A program made the position numbers and the translations under genes. The notes beneath the pieces were generated by a model. The model worked only from the letters and a program-made list of their open reading frames with translations. It did no database searches and was not told the DNA's origin. Below, one piece after another: positions 21,425 to 32,100 of a DNA stretch of 64,000 nt. This DNA is from Stomoxys calcitrans. Its lineage: Eukaryota > Arthropoda > Insecta > Diptera > Muscidae. Positions within the stretch are counted from its first letter, which is position 1; each line of letters opens with the position of its first letter. Location of the stretch: the NCBI RefSeq assembly GCF_963082655.1, contig NC_081552.1, forward strand, positions 200,058,269 through 200,122,268, given 5' to 3'.

Positions 21425-22390
21425 TGTGGAGTTGGCGATCCTCGTCAAGCGCCCGTAGGTGAGCAAGCTTGTTCCGGTCCAAAGGAACGATCGCCGCGGG
21501 AACAGGGTGGTGATTGGCTATTTAAAGACACCAATAAATCGCCTTATCATATCGAGCATCATAGGCACTCAGTATTTGAGCAAGAACCGGTGCCGCCTGG
21601 CGTCTCCGCTCGATACCGCTGATAATGCAGCTACTTTGTATGGAGCATTACGCTGGCCGCCACCTCTGGACGCGCCGTGTAGCTCGCAGTTAAACCTTTC
21701 GTGACAGCAATGAACACCACACAGATCGGACCTCAATGTTCCAGTCTGTTTGGTGCTCACAGCTATCCTGGGCCGGGTTGAAAAATCGTACTTCGAAAAT
21801 GTTACCTTATTTAGAGGCTTAAAGGGACCAATAGCTCGAGCACCATAGCCACTCAGTATTTGTGCAAGAACCGGTGCCGCCTGGCGTCTCCGCTCAATAC
21901 CGCTTATAATGCAGCTACTCCGTATGGAGCATTCCACTATCCGCAAACTGTGGAAGCGCCCTGTAGCTCGCAGCTAAACTTCTCGTGACAGCAATGAACA
22001 CCACATAGATCGGACCTCAATGTTCCAGCCTGTGTGATGCTCACAGCTATCCCGGGCCGGGTATTTCGAAAATGTTACCTTATTTAGAGGCTTAAAGGGG
22101 CCAATAGCTCGCCTTTTCATATCGAGCATCATAGCCACTCAGTATTTGTGCAAGATCCGGTGCCGCTGGCCTCTCCGTTCGATACCGCTGATAATGCAGC
22201 TACTCTGTATGGAGCATTCCACTATCCGCAACCTGTGGAAGCGACCTGTAGCTCGCAAATAAGCTTCTCGTGACAGCAATGAACACCACACAGATCGGAC
22301 CTCAATGTTCTAGCCTGTGTGGTGCTCACAGCTATCCCGGGTCGGGTTGAAAAATTGTATCTCGAAAATGTAACCTTATTTAGAGGCTCC
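21425..22390 (-). repeat. Repeat B tandem array (about 285-bp units)
   Basis: Three adjacent units. The landmark actcagtattt recurs at about 21567, 21852 and 22137, and ccgtatggagcattccacta and cctcaatgttccagcctgtg recur with it. The left side opens with the tail end of the family: gttgttgtttatgtagtcac and the hairpin arm attttcatgtgg. Units differ by scattered substitutions and small indels. Open frames in it are not conserved between units. Confidence 0.85.
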
Positions 22391-22760
22391 ATCTAGTGTT
22401 GATTTTTGAAAAATCAAAGAAATATTTGTTTAAGAGCGAAAGCACATAGAAAAGGGGTAACTTTAATCGGCAAGATAAGTTTGATGGCACGGATAATAAG
22501 ACTTTTAAACTCATTGTCAATAATTCAAAACTCTTAGAGACGTTTCCCAGGACTTATCTACGATCTTACACAGAAAAAAGTTTTAAAATCGTATAGCATA
22601 CGAGTTTTAAACTTTTATTGTCCAAACAAAGTTTTATATGCCCGAGCGGACCATTTTTAAGGAGACCGTCAGCTCTTGGACCTTGACTAATTACAAATCA
22701 TCTTATTAAACCTTTAGTTTATCTCATCGAATATCTTATTAAGGAGGTCGCAATTATTAT
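22391..22760. other. Spacer with a near-palindrome
   Basis: 22575-22615 holds an imperfect inverted repeat, aagttttaaaatcgtat / atacgagttttaaactt, with a 3-bp loop. The remainder is plain AT-rich sequence with no gene. Confidence 0.4.
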
Positions 22761-23084
22761 CCGATTTGCCTGAAATTTTGTACGACGGATCCTCTCTTGA
22801 CCATCACCATACGTGTTTATTATGGTCTGAATCGGTCTATAGACTGATACAGCTCCCATATAAATCGATCTTTCTATTTTACTTCTTGAGCCCCCAAAGG
22901 GCGTAATTCTTATTCGAATTGGCTGACATTTTACACAGGTCTCCAACATATAATTCAATTGTGGTTCGAACCGGACCATATCTTGATATCGCTCTAATAG
23001 CAGATCAAATCTTTTCTTACACCCTTTTTTGGCCTAAGAAGAGATGCCGGGAAAAGAACTACTACTTAGCACGCTTTTACTTGT
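22760..23084 (-). repeat. R153 fragment
   Basis: The terminal part of R153 with ttattcgaattggctgacat, gagatgccgggaaaagaac and the cacgcttttacttgtt end. The 15-bp palindrome next to the end is deleted. Confidence 0.65.
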
Positions 23085-24409
23085 TTCTCCTGTAGGAAGA
23101 GAATTCTCACAAGTGCTGACCGATTCAAGTTTTAGTTAAGGTACCTGCTTTTTGTAGCCGAGTCCGAAGGGCGCTTGGGCTACACCTCTTTCTAGATAAG
23201 ATTGGAACTCTCACAAATGCTTTCAGCATTAGTAGGTTATGCTTTTTATACAACTTTTTCAAAATTAAAAACTAATACCTTAAACGGCTCAAATAATTAA
23301 TGATCCCACAGATTTTTTTCTTGGTGCACTAATTCCAGTTATAGAACAAATTCGTACTGGCAAAAACTTTTTATTTAAGTAGACTACAAAACAAAAATAC
23401 AAATGAACCTACCTTTTATTTAACATTTTCAAGAGTCCTTAGGGCCTTCCGTGTCTCGTGCATAACCGAAAAATATACTGAAGCTTTTCGTTTGCATTCC
23501 TTATTGTTCTGATGGAGTGTCGTATTCACTCTGAGTGGATTTATATTTGGAGTTTTTTTTTTTGCAAACATTCACTTGTAAATATAAAGTAAAACTTCCT
23601 TAAGATATGAAGTTTTTAAAGCCGAGATCACTGAGTGGATTTAAATTTAGATCGCTGGCATGAATGCGCGCACGGTCATGTCTCTTTCCATTATATCCAC
23701 GTTTTTGCATAAAAACCTCACTTGTATAAAACAAATGTTTTTATTTAACTTTTTGTAATATTCTGTTGTTAAAATAAGGTCTAGTTTAATTTCCTATTGA
23801 ATAAAAACTTCTCAACTAACTTATTTTCAAATTTGCTGGCACTCTTCTTTTTTCCATGCGAACTACTTCAAGGTAGATGAAAAGAGGGTAGTGTTAGCAG
23901 TAGTAAGTCTAAACGAATGATATCGATAATTATCAAGGGCAACTTTGCATATATACATGGTGAAACAATTAAAGGTGGTCTCATTTGTACAACAACCACA
24001 AATCATATGGTGCAATCCGCCATCTTGTTATCAAGCTGATCTCAAAACACAACTAATCGTTTCTTATTATCTGTTATTGTATGTTATCAATAACTTGCCA
24101 ATGTAACTTTGCACTGATATTTTATCCAGAACATTCTGTATTGCAGCTGTATAGGACTAAAATAAAACACAGCAAGTACATTCAGTACTTACACTGAAGA
24201 GTTGCAAATTAAAATAGCAACAATATTGTCCTTTTTAAGTAATCACCCCCCTGCGAACCAAACAAATATTTTCCGCAACATTGGCAACAGTGTTTTATCT
24301 TTGCCATCACTGTAGTTTGCTTTTCAAGTTATCATCTCCGAGAGAATGTTTATTTACGTTTTGATAAATTTTTTGGTGCATAAAGAAATTTAGACAAAAT
24401 CTGTTTACA
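23085..24409. other. Upstream region of the MADF gene
   Basis: 23140-23250 is a T2 SINE body fragment (gtagccgagtccgaagggcg). The rest is AT-rich. One perfect tatcgata (DRE-like) lies at 23921-23928, about 480 bp upstream of the start codon. This motif is common in Drosophila housekeeping promoters, but a single hit is weak evidence. Confidence 0.35.
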
Positions 24410-25226
24410 ATGACCAAAACAAGCCATAAAAAGAATCGTCCTTTTGATTTTAAACTTATTTCTTTGGTGGAACCACATCCAGTCATTTATATGAGACAGA
24501 TACCGGGTATGTCAATGTTTGAAATGATGAAGACAAAAAACAAAATTTGGCAAGAAATTGCTGCACAAATGGGCTTCCCGGGTAAGTTTTATTATTATAC
24601 TGAATAGTTATATATGCAATTTTTACTCATTGTTATCCTTATTTGTAGTACAATTTTGCCTAAGCCGCTGGAATAACTTAAGAGGACAATTTCAAAAGGA
24701 GCTAAAACATTGCAACGAGCTGTGTCCCAAAAGCGGCGTCATTCGTGGTTCAACTTGGCCTTACTTGGATAGATTAAGATTTCTGGAGTGTACCGTGCAA
24801 GCCTATAAGCCCAAAAAAGAGAGGATTCCTAAAAAGAAACAAAAGGAACCTCAAGATGTGCCCGAGGAATCGGATGATATATGGGAATCAGATGATACTG
24901 ATACCAAATTTCACGATGAAATAGGCAGCGATTTTCATATAGAATTAGCTACTACAAGCGGACAAGAAGAGCAGATCGTACAACATGACCTGGAAGAGCA
25001 TTTCTCGGATACCTACTCGATAATTGAAGAAATTGCCGAAGAGGTGGTAGGCACCGAAGACACCATTATTGAGGACACAACCGACACCCTGCGTAGAATT
25101 GAAACTCTTTTTGAGGGTTTTGAAGGTGAAACACGAGTTCGCATTGAGAAGCGAATTATGGCATTCCTATGCAAATGCCAGTTACGAGCTCTCAATCAGC
25201 AGGGCGTTGAGGATTTGTATGTTTAG
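24410..25226 (+). CDS. MADF/BESS-type DNA-binding protein
   Basis: Two exons, 24410..24581 and 24649..25226, with a 67-bp GT-AG intron in phase 1; 249 residues. The N-terminal 90 residues fit a MADF (Myb/SANT-like) domain: FDFKLISLVEPHPVIYM at the start, NKIWQEIAAQMGFP, then RWNNLRGQFQKEL and STWPYLDRLRFL. A basic patch (KPKKERIPKKKQKEP) and a long acidic linker follow. A C-terminal helix, LFEGFEGETRVRIEKRIMAF, resembles a BESS motif. Such proteins are sequence-specific transcription regulators, common as multigene families in flies, so orthology to a named gene is not claimed. It is convergent with UQCC1 downstream. The start has no competing upstream ATG in the exon. Confidence 0.85.
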
Positions 25227-26036
25227 GCAGTATTATTGTAACTTTTAATATACTAGTAACAAATTTAGTTAGTACGACGGAGTAGAGTAAACAAAAAACA
25301 AACCAGATATTACGAATTATAGCACTACAATGCAAAACAGTCATTGTCCATAAATATAATGTAACAAAACAAGGATAAGTAATATTTTCTTATATAGTAT
25401 ATGGCAATGCTTTATAATTAACTTTTAAATTATTTTGATTTGAAAAAGAGTAACTGCGAAAATATATATATATTTTTTTTGTATATGCTGAGAACTTCAG
25501 AAAAATATTCAGGGGTGGCGCCATTTGAGAGATTTATCATGTCATGTAAATGGCATATCGATAATGTAAAAACTTAAAAGGAGGTCTCTTATTATTGAGC
25601 TTATACTTGGAGCAGATAACACCCACTGATATGTAAAAGGAATGATATGCTAATGGAATGGTTCGTGTCTAAATTTGCATTCCTTTTTCAAATGAACGGT
25701 ATACCTAGTGTAACACAAAAATTTTAAATTTCATAAGTACTGGGTGGTAATTATTGAAACTTTACTTCAGTTTTTACTCAAGAAGTCCGATACTTGTTGC
25801 AAAGGAGTTAATACAGGAGTTTAAAATTTGTCCTCTGTGCACTCAAAAACTCAAGTTAGGGAATACTTCATGTGGGAGACATGTCAAGTTAAACTCTGAT
25901 GTTCTTCATCGCTAAGGCTTCTTATACAGACAAGTCTTTAAAGTAATCCCGTCCCTGTCATGATCTAGTATTCAAACTTCATGATATTTTGGATATCGTT
26001 CATTTCATTTGTAACCTCATGCTTTATTTACATATT
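25227..26036. other. Convergent intergenic spacer, 3' UTRs
   Basis: Holds the 3' ends of the MADF gene and of UQCC1. On the minus strand an AATAAA sits at 26028-26023, only 9 nt past the UQCC1 stop. No other gene is seen. Confidence 0.5.
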
Positions 26037-28823
26037 CTAAATATGAATTTTATTTAAATCTTGCCAAGGAATTTTTGGTTTAATTAAAAAGTCCTGTCGA
26101 GAGAGATTATCCAGCATCAAAACTTGACGTCTAACATATTTAACCAAACGCTCAATATTCTCGTAATTGTCGCAATTTAATTCAAAAAATCTTCGCCAAA
26201 GAGCTGCAGCCAAAACTCTATCTTCTGACATTATGCCTTCATCATATGCTATAAGGGCAGCCTGAAATTGTTCCGAAAGTTCTTCGATTTGTTGGCGAGT
26301 TCGAGATGGGTTGTTAGCCTAAAAAAGAAGAAAATGTGTATTAGATTAAAAGAAAAGTAGAATTGCTACAGATATTCGTAATTTCCTTATGTAAGGTAAG
26401 GTTAGAGTGGCAGTTTTTTTCCAAAAAGGCAATAGACAATTTACATAGTGATACCACAGTGGCGACAGACCAGGCCCCTGGTATGAATCGAATCCACGAC
26501 CCCCGCACTGGTAAACCGAGCACCCTACCATCTCGGTTACCAGAGCCGGCCTGGCACGGGATAACTATGAGCACCACACAGGCTGGATCTGTGTGGTATT
26601 CATTGTTATCACGAGAAACTGCGAGCTTCCGGGCCAAGGTTGCGGATAGTGGAATGCTCCATACGGAGTAGCTGCAATTGCAATCGCGGACAATCAGCGG
26701 TATGGAGCGGAGAATGTCAGTGAGAGCCAGGGAGGCGCCAGCTCTTGCATAAATACTGAGTGCCTATGATGCTCGATATGACAAGACGAGTTGTTGGTGC
26801 CTTTAAATTAACAACGGCCATAATTTTTCCGCGGCGATCGATCCTTTGGACTAGATGAGGATAACCACCTCCGCATATGGACATGTGGCTACAACAACCA
26901 GAGCCGGGTAGGTTAGGTTTGCTTTAATTGGCAGTCTGCCATCAGAGTCACTTATGGGTGTTCGTTCACTCTGAAACCACAGGCACAGAAGAAGGAAGAT
27001 GCCTTCTTGTTCCTACCGCAACACCATGTTGTTATATATCTGGGTGTGGAGGTAGCTAGTCAAGATGAGATAGAATACAGAGTGCTTGTCCTTTTCGATA
27101 TGACGAGGTGAGTTATTGGCGCCTTTAAATAACCTATAGCTAGCGGCGATCGGTCCTTTGGTACAGAGCAAGAAATCCCGGAAGATTCATTTTGAACCCA
27201 TGGTTTCTAGAACAGACAGAACTTTCTGGCATTTGCTATAGATAACGATTTCGGAACTACCTGTTGAGTATTCAAAATTAAATTGTACAGGGGAAAAAGT
27301 GTTCACCCACTATTCTCTACCAACCTTTCGCCTGTGCAGGGTATTGACACAAAACATTTTTGATCGATTCTATGTATAGCCTGAGATTGTGCTTCCTAAG
27401 ACCCTGGATAGGGACTGTCCTTCTTTCTTAAATGCTGAAACACAGTATCTTGTTGTATCTGGCATTAGTTCACATCTCCTTGGTACAGGCAACATAAAAT
27501 ACGTTGAAACTGAAAAAAAAACGAACCCACATGGTGTCTCAATGATTTGCTGGTGTGGTTCCTATAAATATCGATTGCTTCACGGTATGCGCAGCCTAAA
27601 GAAATAGTCCGGATTTCGAAATAAGATTATAGTCGCATTCTGAACTCTGTCTTCCCTAGACAATTTCTGTCCATTATAATACCACAGTGGCGATAGACCA
27701 AAGTCTCTCCCTGGCACGGAATAGCTGTGAGGAAGTCCGATCTGTATGGTGTTCATTGCTGTAACGGATAGTGGAATGCTCCAACGCTGCAACGGCAGCC
27801 GCGGACAATCAGCAGCAGAGTCTCAGAGAGAGGCCGAGCGGAACCCGCTCCTGCACAAATACAGAGTGCCTTTGATGATTGATATGAGAATGCGAGTTAT
27901 TGGCGCCTTTAAATAATCAATGACCAACATGTTCCCGCGCCAATCGATCCGTTGGACTGAAAAGAGCATATACAGCAGCTTGACGAGGATCGCCACCTCC
28001 ACATAAAAATGTGGTTACAAAAACAACAACTAAAGTCTCTTAATTACCCCACAAGGGTAATTCAAACTCGGTAAACTAATGGGGTGCTTAAAGAAGTATC
28101 CAATTCATTACTTACTCCCAATTTCTTGGCTCGGGTATTAACATCACCCCACAATGCTTCAACGATACAGTTTCTTAAAAATCTTCCATCTTCTCCGGAT
28201 TCGGCCCCTTCTGCCATTGATCTTAATAATAACATCCAAACGTGCAATTCAGTAACCAAGAACCAAGAATTAAATGTATTGGGCATGTTGAAATCATTAA
28301 AGAAGGCCAAATAGTTGATTTTATCAGCCACACTCTCATAAAGCATGTGACTTGCCACTCTTATTCTCTGAAAAATTTTATAAATTGTATATTAATTTTT
28401 ATTGTTGATCATTGCATTGTATAGATGCACTTACGGCTTTCGAATTTGGCGTGAATCCAACTTTCTTCAGAACCCTTTTCAAAATGCCATTGCCCTGCTC
28501 TTGGGTAGTCGTGGTTGTGGTGCTGGCGGAGCAGTACTGGCAGCTTTCAATTTGGTTAACTTTAAATTTGCAAATATTTATTTGCTGGACATATTTCGGC
28601 ACTTGTGCATTGGTAACCGATGAAATCTGAAAAAAAATTTATTTTTATTACACAAAAATTCAACTTGCATATTATTTTGTTTATGTAAGACGAACTCGTT
28701 CTAAGACGCATTATTTGGTGGACGTTTTCATTGACTAATTTTAAATGGGATACTTACATGGACCACCGGCAAAAAAGCATTCCTGCATTTAGGCAGATTT
28801 GTTAACAAACGCGTTGTTAACAT
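26037..28823 (-). CDS. UQCC1: UQCC1 / Cbp3-like ubiquinol-cytochrome c reductase assembly factor
   Basis: Four coding exons on the minus strand, complement of 28758..28823, 28435..28626, 28116..28367 and 26037..26318. All introns are phase 0 with GTAAGT donors; 263 residues. The N-terminus [17 protein letters not shown] is basic and hydroxyl-rich, a plausible mitochondrial presequence. The chaperone domain is plain: [75 protein letters not shown] and [15 protein letters not shown]. The yeast homologue Cbp3 binds the mitoribosome and newly made cytochrome b for complex III assembly; the fly role is inferred from homology. The last intron (26319-28115) has swollen to 1.8 kb with SINE and repeat B copies. 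It shares a short upstream region with CTF8. Confidence 0.93.
26440..26556 (-). repeat. T1 tRNA-derived SINE, copy 2
   Basis: Complementary to the T1 head: on the minus strand it reads gtaaccgagatggtagggtg, then tcgtggattcgattc (B box region) and ctggtctgtcgccactgtgg. It abuts repeat B at 26545. Confidence 0.7.
26545..26900 (+). repeat. Repeat B copy with CAA-type tail
   Basis: Starts ggcctggcacgggataacta, runs through gaatgctccatacggagtag and gagttgttggtgcctttaaa, and ends gacatgtggctacaacaacc at about 26900. One of the more complete copies. Confidence 0.75.
27670..28031 (+). repeat. T1 fragment joined to repeat B copy
   Basis: 27670-27705 carries the T1 body complement (accacagtggcgatagacca). 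It is followed by repeat B from cctggcacggaatagctgtg to the 3' hairpin ccacataaaaatgtgg (27999-28014) and ttacaaaaacaacaac. Lies in the last UQCC1 intron. Confidence 0.7.
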
Positions 28824-29110
28824 TTTAATTAAAAATGTATTTTTTACCCTATAAAATAATAAAATTGTAAACAAATGTAAAACCACACGACCAGAGAACA
28901 CTACCAAAACAAAAACAGAGTTGTTACAAAAAGTAGCTACATCAGAACCGTCGTTGCATTGGTAACACTGTTAATTGTTGACATCAAAACAGCTGTAAAA
29001 AAGGCGGCATCGTTCGCAGTCGGTTTTGTGTAGTGCAGAAAAATTATACCTTGTCTAGTTTCTGAGTTTTCTTTGAAAAGGCTATCGCTAGTTAAAATAA
29101 AAAAAGACAA
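28824..29110. promoter_or_regulatory. Shared (bidirectional) promoter region, UQCC1 / CTF8
   Basis: 287 bp separate the two divergent start codons, so both promoters must fit here. Visible motifs are cagctgt at 28990 (core of a CAGCTGTT E-box common in fly housekeeping promoters) and ggtaacactgtt near 28970. No TATA box is seen. The promoter role follows from the arrangement; the motifs are suggestive only. Confidence 0.5.
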
Positions 29111-32100
29111 ATGCCGGTATTAATAAAAACGTAAGTATTTATTAGAGCTGTATTGTTATGAATTTGACTGCGTATTTGTAATTGCTGTTACAAGATGATG
29201 CACGTAAACAGAAAAAGGAAATGCTTACAGTGGGCTCCAAATAAAACTCCGGAATGAAATACTGGATGTTCGGCACATGACATAACTAAATCATAAATGA
29301 ATATATTTGATGTTCGGTATGAAATACTGAATGGCGCGAAAAGGTTGCGGATAGTGAAATACTTCATACGGAGTAGCTGCAACTGCAATCGCGGACAAAA
29401 AGCGGTATCGAGCAGCATTGCTTAAATATTGAGTGCCTAGGATGCTTGAGTTATTGAAGCCTTTAAATAACCAACAACAACATACATACAATTGAATATA
29501 AATTAACAGTTTTAGGGCAAAGCATTGTGTCATTGTGGAACGAAGGCATTTCTTTTGACGAAATCGCATTTAATAGAGTTTTTCCTGGGGTCCTCTAGAA
29601 CTTAAGATCACTAATTCCTGGTTTTAATTTTGCCCACAGAAAGTATGCATTTCTTTTGACGAAATCGCATTTAATAGAGCGCTCCCTGTGGTTCTCTAGA
29701 AATCAAGACAATTATTTCCTGGTTCTAAATTGCCCACAGAGAGTTGCATATTTTAAACCGGTTACTTTTTCTAAAATTCGAAAAGTACCGGTTGTAGAGA
29801 AGAGAAGAAAACGAACCAGTAACAGTACGCGTGTTTACAACTGTGTTGGCTATAAACAACATAGCAGCTGTTGTGAAATTGCATTGTGTTTCAGTCAGGC
29901 TTGAAAAAACACGGCAACCCTGAAATCAGACAGACGTATATTTTTTGTTTATCTCAGAAAAAATTTAATAAATCATAAATTTTACGAAGACACATAACTA
30001 ACAGGCATCTAAATTGCAGTTTTTGCATATATGATGCCTGGCTCGATACCCCACGACATGGATTGTGGTGTCGCTGAGGTGGAGATTTCAACATCTCAAA
30101 ATCATTCGAAAGCTGGAAATACCAACAACATGAGCGCGCAAACAAGCGCTAACAAGAGGCAGCATGGAGAAATTGGAGTGAGTCCAGATGATTTGGAAGC
30201 CAATGAACTTCGAGAAAGATTAAAGAAACATAAACAGACGGACGACAACCCATTCGGCATTTTAAGTGTCCTTTCTCAAGTAGATTTTACTTCGACATCT
30301 AGTTCATCAACTCAAGTCACCCAGGGTGGCAGTGGCATTAAAAACAACAACAACGATAGCGGTGAAACAACATCAAGATGGTGCCCACCAATTTTTATTT
30401 TCAACGTCAACATTAAGGCGCTTGTCGATACCTTAAGGCAAACTATACCTAAGTTTTCATTCAAGGTAAAAAATATGAATAAGAATAAAAGTAAAATATT
30501 TTTTTCTGATCCGTCCGTTCACTCTTCAATGATGGCCCTTTTGAGAGAAAAGGGCATCCATTCTTATTCATTTACACCAAAGGAGTTGAAACAGCCTTCC
30601 TTTATTCTAAGAGGTCTTACGGCTGACACTGAAATAAAGGATATAAAAGAGGAGTTAGATGAAATTATTCCAGACACTGTGGCAAATGTTGCAATGTACA
30701 AGACACAAAGGAACAGTAATACTGGCCTGTTTTTAGTATCTCTATTTCCTGGTAAGAACCTCTCAGATATTTCTGGTATCAGAGGCTTGCTGAGTCAGAT
30801 AGTCTCCTGGGAAAAGCCGAGGAGAACAGATTCGGAAATACAATGCCGGCGGTGTCAACGCTGGGGCCACATTGCAAAGAATTGCAATTCAATGTACAAA
30901 TGCGTCAAGTGTGATCAGAAGCACGAGCCCGGGGAATGTCAGCGCACTAGAGAGGACTCCTCAGACCCTTATTGCACCAACTGTGGTGAGGTGGGCCATC
31001 CCGCTAACTGGCGGGGGTGCCCAACATATAGGAAATATGTTGCTGCTCGTCGGCAAAGAGTAGCTAAGGCAATTGAGGAGAGGTCTCTTGCTAAGAATAA
31101 CGTTAATAGAGCTGTAGGCTTATCTATGGTGACACCAGGCCATACATTCTCCAATCTATTTCATACGCGTCCTGCGCAGCTCAATGCTCAGCCACAAAAA
31201 CCTCCTGTCATTGATCAATTTCTGAAATTAGCTTCCATATTTCTGGAATCTGAAGAGTTGACTCTGGAGCAGGAGATCAACATTTTTTTATCTGGATATC
31301 CAACAATGCCAAAGACTGAGGCCAAGAATGAATTTTTGCGCCTGTTGAATAAAATTCGAATTAATTATGGACCATAGGTTCATAAAATTTTTGACTTACA
31401 ACGTAAGATCTCTGGTGGATGCTAGTCGCCAGATAGATCTCAAAAACTGCCTGCATCGTAATAGAATTGATTTTGGTTTCATTCAAGAATGTCACCTGAA
31501 AGGAAATAGAAAAGCAAAATTAGATGGATACAATTATGTCTATAATAACTCCTCGGTTGGTGTTGCAGTTGCTATTAAGAATAATATACAATTTAATCGT
31601 ATATTTTTAAATGATGTTGGAATAAGTACTGCGTTAGTACAGATTGAATTTGCCAACGATGACACCCGTAGAAAGATTTTGATTGGTTCAATTTACGTGC
31701 CCTGCAATTATCCACCTCAAAGATTTGAGGCTGATCTGAACAAACTGCTACAACTTTGTGGAAATTTTGATGGTTTCATATTGGGAGGTGATATGAACTC
31801 GAAAAGTCCTATATGGGGTGATTTACTCGAAAATTTAAATGGAAAGTTGTTACGAAAGTGGCTCGAAGATAATAGCCTTGATGTTTATCGATTATGTGAC
31901 TCAGTGCCTTCTTACCCAAATGGCGCCTCATACCTGGACCACTTTTTGGTCAGCCCACACCTGATTAATAGAACTGCACCAAATTTCCACATCGAAACAT
32001 TGCCTTCTTTCTCGGATCACTTTCCGATTAAATTTTCTCTCCGGGTTGATCAACCAGAACTCCTTTTGAGGTCTCCAAGAACATATACTTCTTATAAGGA

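Noticed and set aside
21425..22390. CRISPR-like array
   Set aside because: Units of about 285 bp with no short repeat/spacer structure, in a eukaryotic genome; a plain tandem repeat.
22575..22615. Terminator or regulatory hairpin
   Set aside because: An imperfect AT-rich palindrome far from any gene; more likely an end of an unrecognised element or chance.
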